This document shows, one piece after another, positions 1 through 8,028 of a stretch of DNA of 59,270 bases. Position 1 is the first letter of the stretch. Every line of letters begins with the position of its first letter. The DNA comes from JANXLS01 sp038227045 (GTDB lineage Bacteria > Planctomycetota > SZUA-567 > H5-PLA8), in contig JBBRQD010000023.1 of assembly GCA_038227045.1 (NCBI GenBank), positions 1 to 59,270 on the forward strand. Direction: 5' to 3'. A program made the translations under genes and the position numbers. The notes beneath the pieces are model-generated. The model had not been told where the DNA came from and ran no database searches. It saw only the letters and a program-made list of their open reading frames with translations.

Positions 1-71
1 GTGTAGTTCTTGTCGAGCGCCAGTGCCACAGCCTGGCGTTTAAACTCGTCCGTAAAAGCGCGCCGTTTCAT
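1..71 (-). CDS. IS3-family transposase OrfA, N-terminal fragment (cut by window edge)
   Basis: Only the first 23 codons are visible. They begin MKRRAFTDEFKRQAVALALD, the typical start of the helix-turn-helix OrfA protein of IS3/IS911-type elements, which binds the element ends and, fused to OrfB by frameshifting, catalyses transposition. A purine-rich stretch (AGGGGAGATCACAGAAG) lies directly upstream of the ATG. Whether the gene is intact cannot be told. Confidence 0.7.
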   Translation of the reverse strand, partial: MKRRAFTDEFKRQAVALALDKNY

Positions 72-140
72 CTTCTGTGATCTCCCCTTGCGGTTGCTAA
101 ACTATCTTACCGACGCGTCCACTAAACGTGGGGAAGGTCA
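1..140 (-). mobile_element. IS3-family insertion sequence, one end only
   Basis: The left edge of the window cuts an insertion sequence read on the minus strand. Its outer end appears to be near base 140, where the minus strand reads TGACCTTCCCCACGTTTAGT, a TG-starting end with a run of C and a TTTAGTGG block, as in many IS3-family ends. The first codons of the OrfA transposase follow inside. The other end lies outside the window, so the inverted repeat and the target duplication cannot be checked. The family call rests on the OrfA start; the exact end is inferred. Confidence 0.6.
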
Positions 141-207
141 GACGATGCACACGTGCAATGCGTGGGAGCGGAGTCGCCAAAAGCGGCTTAACTATGCGCC
201 ATTCGGG

Positions 208-239
208 ACAGACACGAAACTAAATAAGTGCGTGTCTGT
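208..239. repeat. Inverted repeat, ACAGACACG / CGTGTCTGT
   Basis: Nine-base perfect arms (208-216 and 231-239) flank a 14-base loop. It sits between the IS3 end and the decayed rhuM gene. Short palindromes containing ACAGACACG accompany REP-associated transposases in some bacteria; that link is only a suggestion here, since no such transposase is present. Confidence 0.4.
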
Positions 240-261
240 ACCTTACGTTGGTCCATCGTAC

Positions 262-823
262 TCATTGTCCCTTACCTTTAATGCGTTTAATCTCGCGGTC
301 GAAATCCGAGATATAGTCCGCGTCCTGCCGCTGGCGGTAGACCTCGAATTCCTGTTCGGCTTTTAACTTCGCCTCCAGCACGCTCACCTTGCCCCTGTCT
401 TGAGAATCGGGTAATTCGACAGTTCCAGGAAACTGTTGAGGAAGACGACCCAATCGGCCCTCTTCATCAGTACGCCCCGCTCGGCCCGGTTCTCCGCCAA
501 GTCCAGATACGCGGACACAATCCGGTTCAACTCCTTCACATGCGCTTGGCTCAGGTAGTTCTTCGCAATGACGGCATCCGACTTCAAAATCTTGCCGTCC
601 GGCGCGCGGCAGTATGTTCCAAAATGGAACATACTGCATCCTCCGCCAGTTCGCCCGATTCGAAGATGTTCTTGAGGTGCTTATTAATCGCCGGAACCTT
701 GACTGCAAACAGTTCGGCCAACGCTTTCTGCGTCAACCACACCGTCTCGTCTTTCAGGAAAACATCCACCTTCACCGCTCCGCTTGGCGCAGTGTAGAGT
801 AAAAATTGGTTTTGACCGCTCAT
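262..823 (-). pseudogene. Decayed rhuM-like gene (RhuM/virulence protein family)
   Basis: The gene starts well: AAGGA lies 8 bases before the ATG, and the protein begins MSGQNQFLLYTAPSGAVKVD, followed by the RhuM N-terminal domain ending near SILEHTAA. The frame is then lost. APDGKILKSDAVIAKNYL and the rest of the C-terminal region continue in a second frame to about base 390, and the last part (KVSVLEAKLKAEQEFEVYRQ, then DADYISDFDREIKRIKGKGQ) is in a third. RhuM proteins are usually about 330-350 residues and this remnant could code for about 185, so a central block is missing as well as two frameshifts. RhuM proteins occur on genomic islands and their role is not settled. The neighbouring IS3 end fits a region under decay. 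Confidence 0.75.
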
Positions 824-879
824 GGTGAATTTCCTTCTTAACGTATCGTGTCGCAAATGTGTCTTCAGCATCCTAACCC

Positions 880-922
880 ATCAGCGGTAATCCGCGTTAA
901 TTTGCGTTCATCTGCGATTAAG
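880..922. repeat. Dispersed intergenic repeat, family A (GGTAATCCGCGTTAATTTGC type)
   Basis: A 43-base non-coding stretch built of related words (GCGGTAATCCGCG, TTAATTTGCG, TTCATCTGCGATTAAG). The same words occur near 14256-14292 and twice, in opposite orientation, at 29718-29841. It lies between the rhuM remnant and the end of lhgO. Similar GCGTTAATCTGCGTCCATCTGCG-like repeats are common in intergenic DNA of several uncultured phyla; their function is unknown. Confidence 0.6.
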
Positions 923-960
923 TAGACCACCGATAAACCCAAACAACTGGAGTTGAACGT

Positions 961-2151
961 TCAGCCCAGCAAATCCGCAATCCGTTCCCCAATCGCCAGG
1001 GACGCCGTCGCGGCCGGGGACGGCGCATTCAAGACGTGGATCGCGCGTTCTTCCCGCACGATTCGGAAATCGTCGACCATTGAGCCGTCGTTCAACAGCG
1101 CTTGAGCGCGCACGCCCGCGCCGCCGTCTTCCAAATCGGCGGCTTGAATCTCCGGAATCAACTTCTGCAGCGCGCGCACGAACGCCGCTTTGCTGAACGA
1201 GCGCACCATTTCGCCGATGCCCGTGCGCCAATATTTGAACGTCATCCACCAGAAGCCGGGATACGTCAGCGATTCTAACGCGTCGCGCGCGTTGAATGAG
1301 AATTTGCCGTAGCCTTCGCGCTTCAGCGCCAGCACCGCGTTGGGTCCGGCCTCCACGCCGCCCAGAATCATGCGCGTAAAATGCACGCCCAAAAACGGAA
1401 AACGCGCGTCCGGAACCGGGTAGATCAGGCCCTTCACCAGATGCTGCGCGGCGGGTTTCAGTTTGTAATATTCGCCGCGAAACGGAACGATCTTCGCGTC
1501 GGGCTTCGCACCGCACAACCGCGCCACGCGGTCCGAATGAAGGCCCGCGCAATTGATCACCATTTTGGCACGAACCTCGTCCACATTCGTCACGAGAATT
1601 TCGTCGCCGGCCACTTCGCGCCTAATCGAAAGCACTTTCACGCCGGTCCGCACTGAGCTGCCTTTCGCCGCGATCAGTTCGCCATATTTGCGAGCCACCG
1701 CGACATAATTGACGATCCCCGTCGAAGGCACCCAAAGCGCTTTGATGCCCGCCGCGTGCGGCTCGATTTCCTTAATGCGTTCCGTCCCGATTTCTTCAAT
1801 ACCCGCGACGTTGTTGGCCGTGCCGCGTCGATACAATTCGGCCAGCGCCGGCAATTCGGATTCGTTCGCCGCAACCACGATTTTGCCACAGATGTCGTGC
1901 GCGATGCCATGCTCTTTACAGAACTCCACCATGCGCCGCGCACCCTCAACGCACGTCTGCGCTTTCGCCGAACCGGGCTTGTAATACAACCCCGAATGAA
2001 TCACGCCGCTATTGTTGCCCGTCTGATGCGCGGCAAGTTGCGGCTCCTTTTCAAGAACGCAAACGATCGTGCCGGGTTTGCGAGTCACGATGGCCAGACC
2101 CGTCGCAAGGCCGACGATGCCGCCGCCCACAATTGCAATGTCGCAGTTCAT
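961..2151 (-). CDS. lhgO: L-2-hydroxyglutarate oxidase (FAD-dependent)
   Basis: A 396-residue flavoprotein of the DAO/GlpO superfamily that oxidises L-2-hydroxyglutarate to 2-oxoglutarate, passing electrons to the quinone pool in characterised relatives. The N-terminus MNCDIAIVGGGIVGLATGLA carries the dinucleotide-binding GGGIVG (residues 9-14), and the LhgO-type block HQTGNNSGVIHSGLYYKPGS follows. A second FAD-contact motif is seen near the C-terminus (APSPAATASLAIGERIADLL). Length matches the family (about 400). I chose the ATG directly before NCDIAIVGGG rather than the longer upstream start, which would add residues that relatives lack. It is the last gene of a loose minus-strand run that includes the UPF0178 gene. 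Confidence 0.85.
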   Translation of the reverse strand: MNCDIAIVGGGIVGLATGLAIVTRKPGTIVCVLEKEPQLAAHQTGNNSGVIHSGLYYKPGSAKAQTCVEGARRMVEFCKEHGIAHDICGKIVVAANESELPALAELYRRGTANNVAGIEEIGTERIKEIEPHAAGIKALWVPSTGIVNYVAVARKYGELIAAKGSSVRTGVKVLSIRREVAGDEILVTNVDEVRAKMVINCAGLHSDRVARLCGAKPDAKIVPFRGEYYKLKPAAQHLVKGLIYPVPDARFPFLGVHFTRMILGGVEAGPNAVLALKREGYGKFSFNARDALESLTYPGFWWMTFKYWRTGIGEMVRSFSKAAFVRALQKLIPEIQAADLEDGGAGVRAQALLNDGSMVDDFRIVREERAIHVLNAPSPAATASLAIGERIADLLG

Positions 2152-2167
2152 TCGATTCCGCCGATGA

Positions 2168-2620
2168 TTACGCCTTCCGTTTCCTTGTCTCAACCCACGT
2201 ATGTAGCGACGATTTTAAATTCGAGCGATTCTGTTTTCCGTACGGCACAGGCTGGTGCGCGGGCAGGCTCATTTCGCGCAGCATTTTCTGAACTTCGCGC
2301 CGCGCGACCAAGTCGTGAATGATGTCGTCAGTGAACTGCCCGCCCGAAAAATTCATCGCCTCCACGGCTTTCTTGACCACGCGCTGAGCCAACAGCAAAT
2401 CGGCAGTCATCACCAGATCGCCCGGCGCCGCGTTGGCAACGATCCAATCGTCGGCCGCGTCGAACGCACCCTCGACGACTTCCATGCGAGCACCCTTGTT
2501 CGACGCAATCGCCGGGATCGATTTATTGGCAATGAAAATTGGAATCAGCCCATGGCGCTTGCAAACGAAAATAATTTCATCGCGGGCAGGACAGGCATCG
2601 GCGTCAACGTAGATAGTCAC
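2168..2620 (-). CDS. UPF0178 family protein (YaiI/YqxD type)
   Basis: A 150-residue protein of the YaiI/YqxD (UPF0178) family, a PIN-like fold whose members may be nucleases but have no proven reaction. The signature VDADACPARDEI is at the start and the family block GGQFTDDIIHDLVARR is near residue 110. The start is uncertain: the GTG chosen gives TIYVDADAC at the N-terminus as in relatives, while an ATG at base 2680 would add 20 residues and overlap the metallophosphoesterase gene upstream. The C-terminal tail is basic (WVETRKRKA). It starts about 20 bases after the upstream gene ends, so the two are probably co-transcribed. Confidence 0.8.
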   Translation of the reverse strand: MTIYVDADACPARDEIIFVCKRHGLIPIFIANKSIPAIASNKGARMEVVEGAFDAADDWIVANAAPGDLVMTADLLLAQRVVKKAVEAMNFSGGQFTDDIIHDLVARREVQKMLREMSLPAHQPVPYGKQNRSNLKSSLHTWVETRKRKA

Positions 2621-2642
2621 GATAACTGCTTGGTTGAAGGTT

Positions 2643-3425
2643 TTACGTTCCCGTTTCCAGGCGTTTCCACAGTTTTTCATCGAGTTGAGGAACCGCCAAA
2701 AAGCGCCTTTGTTCGGCTTTGATATCGTACTTTACGCGGCGGAAATGTACGGTTTTGGCGTCGGTGTCGAGGACCACGTAGCAGCCTTCCGGATTGTTGT
2801 CCCGGGGCTGGCCGACCGAGCCGATGTTGACCAGCGTCTTCTGTTTGTCCGAAATGGCGAACGTCATATCTTCCATTTGATCGGGCTTGATCCATTGGAA
2901 ATTGTCGGTGACGACGCCCGGTTTGTGGCTGTGTCCGCAGAAACTCAAAGTGTCGATGTGCTCGAAAATCTCAGTGGCCTTCTGCGACAGGCCGAAGCCG
3001 ATATCAGCAAAATCGGCTTCTTCGACGTACTCATAAAGCGGATCCCGGGGCGACGCGTGCACGAACAGCGTCGTGCCTTCTTTCCGGGCCGCGGGCTGTT
3101 CCGCGAGCCAGTTCCAACGCCGGCGCTTAGGTGCGAAACTGTACCAATGGGGTTGCAGAACGTCGCGCTGCCAGTCGATCGCCGCCCGTGCGTAACGATT
3201 GAACCCCACTGCCACGGCCATGAAAAGCGCCGCGTCGTGGTTGCCGCAGAGCGTCCATTTGCAGTTGGACTGCACGAGATCGATGCATTCGACGGGGTCC
3301 GGTCCGTAGCCGCAGATGTCGCCAAGGCACACGATGTCGTCGAGTCGCTGAGTGCGGCAATCGTCAAGGGCCGCCCGCAAGGCGATCAAGTTCCCGTGAA
3401 TGTCCGAGATGATGGCTCGTCTCAT
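2643..3425 (-). CDS. Calcineurin-like metallophosphoesterase
   Basis: A 260-residue two-metal phosphoesterase. All family motifs are visible in order: DIHGN (residues 8-12), GDICGYGP, GNHDAA, VHASP and GHSHKPG near residue 180. The closest general type is the single-domain cytoplasmic family often annotated as YfcE-like or serine/threonine phosphatase-like; its substrate cannot be told. No signal peptide. It is followed closely by the UPF0178 gene and preceded by about 170 bases before bioD, all on the minus strand. Confidence 0.85.
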   Translation of the reverse strand: MRRAIISDIHGNLIALRAALDDCRTQRLDDIVCLGDICGYGPDPVECIDLVQSNCKWTLCGNHDAALFMAVAVGFNRYARAAIDWQRDVLQPHWYSFAPKRRRWNWLAEQPAARKEGTTLFVHASPRDPLYEYVEEADFADIGFGLSQKATEIFEHIDTLSFCGHSHKPGVVTDNFQWIKPDQMEDMTFAISDKQKTLVNIGSVGQPRDNNPEGCYVVLDTDAKTVHFRRVKYDIKAEQRRFLAVPQLDEKLWKRLETGT

Positions 3426-3593
3426 GGATGCGCGCGGACGCTTTCAATAGGGTGAATGGCGATGCGCCGCGTTCCGTTTTGCGGCCCGTTGCTGCCAGCT
3501 CCATTCAATCCCCGACCCCTTAAAAAAACCCGACAGTTTCAATCCAATTTCGATCCGCCAGCAAAGCCCGGGCGATGTGAATTCTTGCATCGC

Positions 3594-4337
3594 TTACGTT
3601 TTCCGCCGCCCTTCCAAACCAAGCAACTGATTCAAATCCAACTGCTCCTCGAGGCGGGCAATCGTATAGTCGATCAGCGCGTCTCGCGTCGGCACCGAAC
3701 CGTCTTCAGCGGCCGCAAAATACGGGATCACGGCCGCAATTTTGCGCTTGGAAATGCGTTCAATTTCCACACGCGTTTCGTCGATCAGACTCGTATCCAT
3801 CTGCTCGGTCACGCACATCACAATGCCCGCTACCCGCAGTGGCGAACGGCCAATCTCGCGCAAGGACAAAAGTGTGTGATTGATCGTACCGAGGGCCGCG
3901 CGGCAAGCCAGCAAAATTGGGAACCCCAGTTGCACGGCGAAATCGAGCACCAGCGTGTTCTCGTCCAACGGAGCCAGCAGTCCGCCCACGCCTTCGACAA
4001 TCACAACCGCGTGGCGAGTGCACAATTCCGAACAGGCCCAGCGGGCCAGATTGATATCCGCTTCGATGCCTTCGTGCCGTGCGGCGATCGTTGGAGCAAC
4101 GGGAAGTTTGAAACGCAGCGGACAAATTTTTTCGATCGGTTCGCACCGATCCGAGACCTCGTGAAGCACGGCTGCGTCCGAGCCTTCGCCGGCCAAGTCG
4201 CCCGTGGCGACCGGCTTGAACGCGACGCCGTCAATCCCCGACGCGCGAAGCCAGCGCACGAGCGCGCAGGTCAGCAACGTCTTGCCCACGCCGGTGTCGG
4301 TGCCAGTGACAAAAAGGCCCAGAGTGTCCCGAGTCAT
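3594..4337 (-). CDS. bioD: ATP-dependent dethiobiotin synthetase BioD
   Basis: A 247-residue enzyme that closes the ureido ring of dethiobiotin from 7,8-diaminopelargonate, CO2 and ATP, the step before biotin synthase. The P-loop GTDTGVGKT is at residues 12-20, the substrate-lysine region AFKPVATG at about 40-47, and the EGVGGLLAPL motif at about 115. Family length is 220-240. No other biotin gene is nearby, so bioD is separated from the rest of the pathway here. The neighbouring DUF3788-like gene upstream has no evident link with biotin. Confidence 0.9.
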   Translation of the reverse strand: MTRDTLGLFVTGTDTGVGKTLLTCALVRWLRASGIDGVAFKPVATGDLAGEGSDAAVLHEVSDRCEPIEKICPLRFKLPVAPTIAARHEGIEADINLARWACSELCTRHAVVIVEGVGGLLAPLDENTLVLDFAVQLGFPILLACRAALGTINHTLLSLREIGRSPLRVAGIVMCVTEQMDTSLIDETRVEIERISKRKIAAVIPYFAAAEDGSVPTRDALIDYTIARLEEQLDLNQLLGLEGRRKT

Positions 4338-4408
4338 GCGCTTGCCACCGTTTAATTGCTATCCGACCGCCACCGTTCCGTGCCAGAACGGATCGCAACC
4401 CGATGGCA

Positions 4409-5029
4409 TTATCGACTTTTCGCAGCCGGTTTAGAAGCAAGTTTTATCGGAGGGGCCGGTTTTTTTGCAGCGCTCTTCGCAACGGGCGCCTTTATCGCGG
4501 CTTTAACCACCACCGGCTTTTCCACCAGGACGGTTTCTTTTTTCGCCGGTTTGGCAGGTTTTTTCGCGCGCAACGATTCGGCCTTCAATTGTATCAGCGT
4601 CTTGAAGCCCGCATAATCGTGATCGTTTTTAATGGGAGTGCGCACGCATTTGGCGCCCGCTTGGACCTTGCTTCGCGCGAGACGCCTTTTCAATTCGGCG
4701 TCGAGAGTCGCCGCCTTCAAGGCCAAGTCCATCTCTTTGCCCAACTGAACCGACGCTTCGAAAAGGCTCGGAAGCAGATGCAGCGTGCAGAGCGTGTTCT
4801 TTGCGCCGATCAAATAGCGCACCGCCCAACCCCACGCATTGCCGTAATAAAACAGCCCGCTTGTCGCCCCTTGAACCGTCGCCAAATACCGCTCCACCTC
4901 GCTGTAGCGCTTGCGCCCCAACGGATCCAGCAAACTGACGAGCCGTGCGCGCGTCGGTTTGGGATCTTTTTTCGCGAATGGATGTGCCGAGCCGTTCTTC
5001 GAATACTTGCCGTTGCCGCTGATCACCAC
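4409..5029 (-). CDS. DUF3788-like protein with an Ala/Lys/Pro-rich C-terminal tail
   Basis: A 206-residue protein. Residues 30-125 contain LLDPLGRKRYSEVERYLA, a WGWAVRYLIG block and LCTLHLLPSLFEASVQLG, which resemble the DUF3788 fold (small cytoplasmic proteins of unknown function); this match is from memory of the family pattern and is moderate. The last 65 residues are very rich in Lys, Ala and Pro (AKKPAKPAKKETVLVEKP and similar), like histone H1-type tails, so nucleic-acid binding is possible but unproven. A 15-base palindrome sits 32 bases upstream of the start and may regulate it. Confidence 0.6.
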   Translation of the reverse strand: MVISGNGKYSKNGSAHPFAKKDPKPTRARLVSLLDPLGRKRYSEVERYLATVQGATSGLFYYGNAWGWAVRYLIGAKNTLCTLHLLPSLFEASVQLGKEMDLALKAATLDAELKRRLARSKVQAGAKCVRTPIKNDHDYAGFKTLIQLKAESLRAKKPAKPAKKETVLVEKPVVVKAAIKAPVAKSAAKKPAPPIKLASKPAAKSR

Positions 5030-5060
5030 CGGGACCTCCTCAGCCTCTTTTAAACTTAAA

Positions 5061-5075
5061 GTAGAATTATTCTAC
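5061..5075. promoter_or_regulatory. Palindrome GTAGAATTATTCTAC, possible operator
   Basis: A perfect 7+1+7 palindrome in the divergent region between the DUF3788-like gene (minus) and cinA (plus). It lies 32 bases upstream of the minus-strand ATG, where a promoter or operator would sit. Perfect palindromes of 15 bases in AT-rich intergenic DNA are usually repressor sites. The regulator is unknown. Confidence 0.35.
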
Positions 5076-5159
5076 ACGAAATGAACTTGAAATCAAAGCA
5101 CGGAATGATAATGCGGTGCGATTTGACAGCGTTTGGAAAGTCGTGTTCGCTCTCACTGA

Positions 5160-5188
5160 TTGACTGTTCCATGCATTTGTCGGATAAT
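5160..5188 (+). promoter_or_regulatory. Sigma-70-type promoter of cinA
   Basis: TTGACT (5160-5165) and GATAAT (5183-5188) are separated by 17 bases, close to the housekeeping consensus, and point to cinA 66 bases downstream. The -10 box overlaps an inverted repeat (5186-5211). Confidence 0.6.
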
Positions 5189-5211
5189 GCGTTTGAATGC
5201 ATGAACGCATT
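5186..5211. promoter_or_regulatory. Inverted repeat AATGCGTT / AACGCATT at the cinA transcription start
   Basis: Two perfect 8-base arms separated by 10 bases begin in the -10 box and cover the expected transcription start of cinA. This is the position of a classical repressor operator. The cognate regulator cannot be identified from the sequence. Confidence 0.45.
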
Positions 5212-5254
5212 CTCGAATGATCCATAACAGAAAAATTCAGAACAACCTCTTAAA

Positions 5255-6517
5255 ATGCCCACATTGCCCCGCGCAGCACTTCTCTCGATCGGCGACGAAC
5301 TCCTGCTCGGGGAAATCGTCGATACCAACCGCCCGTATATCGCGCAGCGCCTGCTGACGCTCGGCATATCCGTGGTTCGCGCCGAGACCGTTGGCGACGA
5401 AATCGACGAGATCGCCGCCGCGTTCAAACGCGCGCTCGACTGCGCCGAAATCGTCATTGCCACCGGCGGCTTGGGACCGACCGACGACGATCTCACCTGC
5501 GCCGCGCTCGCCAAAGCGCTGGGCGTGGAACTCGTCTTTTTCGACGACGTGATGATTCAAATGGCCGAGCGGTTGAAGCGCCGCGTCGAATTGCTGAGCG
5601 GAAGCAACCGCAAACAGGCATGGCTGCCGCAAGGCACGCAGATTCTCAAAAACGACTGGGGCACCGCGCCCGGAGTTCATCTTCCCGTCGGCTCTGAAAA
5701 ACACATCTTTCTCACCGCCGGCGTGCCGCGCGAAATGAAAGGCCTGCTCGCGGATCGAATCATGCCCGTGTTGAGCGGACTCTTTTCAACGCATCAAACG
5801 GTTCTGGTCAAGTCGCTGCATTCCTGGGGCATTCCGGAGTCCACCGTCGGCGAGCGGATCAAGCCCTTGATGCAGGCCGGTCTGAATCCCAACGTCGGTA
5901 CGCGCGTGGACGGCGGCGTGGTGACTGTGCGTCTGGTCGTTCACGGCGCAACCGTTTCCGACGCGCGGCAGACGCTCCAGCCCGCGCTCGAAAAAGTTCG
6001 CGACGCGCTTCGCGAAGGCCTGTTTGGCGAAGACGATCAAACCCTTGCGGCTGCCTCCGCAATCGCTCTGCGCGAAAACAAAAAAACCGTGGCGCTCGCC
6101 GAAAGTTGCACCGCCGGACTGGCCACGTCGCTGCTCGCGGAAACACCGGGAGCATCCGCCGTGTTGATGGAGAGCGCGATCACTTACAGCAACGCGTCCA
6201 AAATTAGAGTGTGCGGAGTCAAACCGGAAACACTCGCGGCGCATGGAGCGGTCTCTCGGGAAACGTCTGGCGAACTTGCCGCCGGCATGCGCGCGCGCGC
6301 CGGCACGGACATCGGCGCAAGTGTCACCGGCATCGCCGGCCCGGACGGCGGCACCGAAGCCAAGCCCGTCGGATTCGTCTGTTTTGGACTGGCCACCGAA
6401 CGCGGCGTGACCACGTTCGAACGCAAATATTTAGGCCTGGACCGCAACACGGTCCGCTTGCGCGCGGCGCACCAGGCGCTGGATTTCATCCGCCGCGCCG
6501 CATTGGGCGAATACTAA
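5255..6517 (+). CDS. cinA: CinA: nicotinamide-nucleotide amidase / ADP-ribose pyrophosphatase-type protein
   Basis: A 420-residue two-domain protein. Residues 1-170 form the MoaB/MogA-like COG1058 domain with LLSIGDELLLGEIVDTN and the GGLGPTDDDLT loop. Residues 260-415 are the PncC domain with ESCTAGLATSLLAETPGAS and TGIAGPDGGT, which deamidates nicotinamide mononucleotide in NAD recycling. Length matches full CinA (about 415). The Shine-Dalgarno sequence is weak, but the promoter is good. The YkgJ-like gene starts one base after its stop codon, so the two are co-transcribed. Confidence 0.93.
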   Translation: MPTLPRAALLSIGDELLLGEIVDTNRPYIAQRLLTLGISVVRAETVGDEIDEIAAAFKRALDCAEIVIATGGLGPTDDDLTCAALAKALGVELVFFDDVMIQMAERLKRRVELLSGSNRKQAWLPQGTQILKNDWGTAPGVHLPVGSEKHIFLTAGVPREMKGLLADRIMPVLSGLFSTHQTVLVKSLHSWGIPESTVGERIKPLMQAGLNPNVGTRVDGGVVTVRLVVHGATVSDARQTLQPALEKVRDALREGLFGEDDQTLAAASAIALRENKKTVALAESCTAGLATSLLAETPGASAVLMESAITYSNASKIRVCGVKPETLAAHGAVSRETSGELAAGMRARAGTDIGASVTGIAGPDGGTEAKPVGFVCFGLATERGVTTFERKYLGLDRNTVRLRAAHQALDFIRRAALGEY

Positions 6518-6518
6518 A

Positions 6519-7013
6519 ATGGCCAAATCGAAGCCCAAGCCCATCGTCCCCGCCGCTGAAAATTCCACGCAGCACGAGGCGCTGTGCACGCATTGCGGCA
6601 AATGCTGCTACCAGAAAATCATCGTCGGCCGAACCGTTTACATCACTCCGTTTCCCTGCGAATTTCTCGACACGCATACCAATATGTGCACGGTTTACGA
6701 CCGGCGCCATGAACTCAATCCCGATTGCCTGTCGATCGAAACCGGCATGAAATACGGCGCGTTTCCGGAGGATTGCCCCTATGTCCCCGAAATGGCGCCC
6801 AAGAATTACAAGGCGGCGCGTGAGGATTTCGACTGGGTCGGCGAATGGCGGGATTTCGACGAAATCGCCGACGACCTCGGCGTCAAAGCGCATATCCGTG
6901 GCATCGTCCGAGCGCGCGGCCCGCAGGCTCGACCCATGTATGACGAAGCATTCGAACGCATTCAAGCCGCACCCAATTTGGCGGACTTGGTCCGAGCGAA
7001 AAAAAGCGATTAG
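6519..7013 (+). CDS. YkgJ-like cysteine-cluster protein
   Basis: A 164-residue protein with the CxxCGxCC-type motif LCTHCGKCCYQK near residue 25 and further cysteines at PFPCEFLD, MCTVYDRR, DCLSIE and DCPYVP. This is the pattern of the CxxCxxCC (YkgJ/UPF0153) family, likely binding zinc or an Fe-S cluster. No enzyme activity is established. It starts one base after cinA ends, without room for its own promoter, so it is expressed with cinA. Confidence 0.8.
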   Translation: MAKSKPKPIVPAAENSTQHEALCTHCGKCCYQKIIVGRTVYITPFPCEFLDTHTNMCTVYDRRHELNPDCLSIETGMKYGAFPEDCPYVPEMAPKNYKAAREDFDWVGEWRDFDEIADDLGVKAHIRGIVRARGPQARPMYDEAFERIQAAPNLADLVRAKKSD

Positions 7014-7091
7014 AAAGTGGGTGGGCCGTCCCGACCCACATATCCGTGCCGCAATCGTGACGAAATTCACTCCACTGGTGTTTGCATAACC

Positions 7092-8009
7092 ATGTCGCCG
7101 AACGAAGCCAAAATCTTCCTCCCCGAAAAGCCCCCGGTGCCGCGCTGGCCCTTCGCACTGGCGGCTGTGGCAATCGCCATAGGCGCCACCGCGCTCGTCT
7201 TCTTTTATTCGCGCGGCGAAAGCGTCCCGGCTCCGAAGATATCCGAATCCAATCCAATTCCGAAAACATCGGCGGCTATCGTCCCAGTACCCTCCACAAC
7301 ATCCGCGAAAACCGCCCCAATCGCGCCCCCCGCCCCGCCCCTTCCCGCGCTCGACGCGCGCACGGCCATCGCCGCGCTCGACGACCATTTGCTGTTGCAT
7401 TTGCCACTCACATCGAGCCTCAGCGACCATTCGCCGCGCCGCCATCCGCTCGAATCCAGCGGCACGGTGGAAGTGCACGACGGCGCCGCACATTTTCCCG
7501 GCAATTCATTCCTGACGCTGCCGCACATCGCGCTGAACAACCGCGCCTTCGCCTTTTCGGTCTGGATCAAGCCAGAAGGCAAAGTGATCGGATATGGCTT
7601 GCTTGAACAAGTCGATGGCGGCCCCGGCAAACATCTCCACATTCTTCTGCGCGATCCGGACAAGCCCTACATCGGTTTCTTTCTCAACGATCTGCGCTCG
7701 CCGCAGAGCATCAACGAAGCATCCGGCTGGACACATCTGGTCGTACAATTCACCGGCTCTCACCAGCAAATCTGGATTGGAGGACAGCTTGTTATAGAAC
7801 GCCTCTCCGATCCATTTTTTGGAGAAAGAGGCGAAACGCGTATCGGCAAAGCGCCCATGTGGAACAATGTCCCGACGCAATGCTTCAAAGGAGCCATGCG
7901 CGACCTGCGTCTTTACGACATCGCCTTGACAGCCGGACAAATTCGCCTGCTCGCGGGCCTCGAAGCCGCCGCGCCGCAACCGCTCAAAAATCCAAACGAA
8001 ACCTTTTGA
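7092..8009 (+). CDS. Membrane-anchored LamG (concanavalin-like) domain protein
   Basis: A 305-residue protein. A short cytoplasmic start (MSPNEAKIFLPEKPPVPR) precedes one transmembrane helix (residues about 19-39, FALAAVAIAIGATALVFFY). A Pro/Ala/Ser-rich linker to about residue 95 follows, then a Laminin_G_3/concanavalin-like domain (about 100-285) with LLLHLPLTSSLSDHSPR, FAFSVWIKPEGKVIGYG and GAMRDLRLYDIALTAGQI, the last being the usual end of such domains. These beta-sandwich domains commonly bind sugars or proteins outside the cell, and are abundant in PVC bacteria. I chose the ATG before SPNEAK; the frame upstream is open but reads through the intergenic space. Confidence 0.75.
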   Translation: MSPNEAKIFLPEKPPVPRWPFALAAVAIAIGATALVFFYSRGESVPAPKISESNPIPKTSAAIVPVPSTTSAKTAPIAPPAPPLPALDARTAIAALDDHLLLHLPLTSSLSDHSPRRHPLESSGTVEVHDGAAHFPGNSFLTLPHIALNNRAFAFSVWIKPEGKVIGYGLLEQVDGGPGKHLHILLRDPDKPYIGFFLNDLRSPQSINEASGWTHLVVQFTGSHQQIWIGGQLVIERLSDPFFGERGETRIGKAPMWNNVPTQCFKGAMRDLRLYDIALTAGQIRLLAGLEAAAPQPLKNPNETF

Positions 8010-8028
8010 TTCCAGCAAAGCCGTGACA

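Noticed and set aside
609..637. 13-base palindrome GCAGTATGTTCCA / TGGAACATACTGC as an operator or IS end
   Set aside because: It lies within the coding remnant of rhuM and encodes the normal family residues AVCSILEHTA, so it is more likely a coding coincidence at the frame-loss point.
5061..5075. LexA box controlling cinA
   Set aside because: The palindrome does not match LexA sites that I know, and it lies nearer the minus-strand gene than the cinA promoter.
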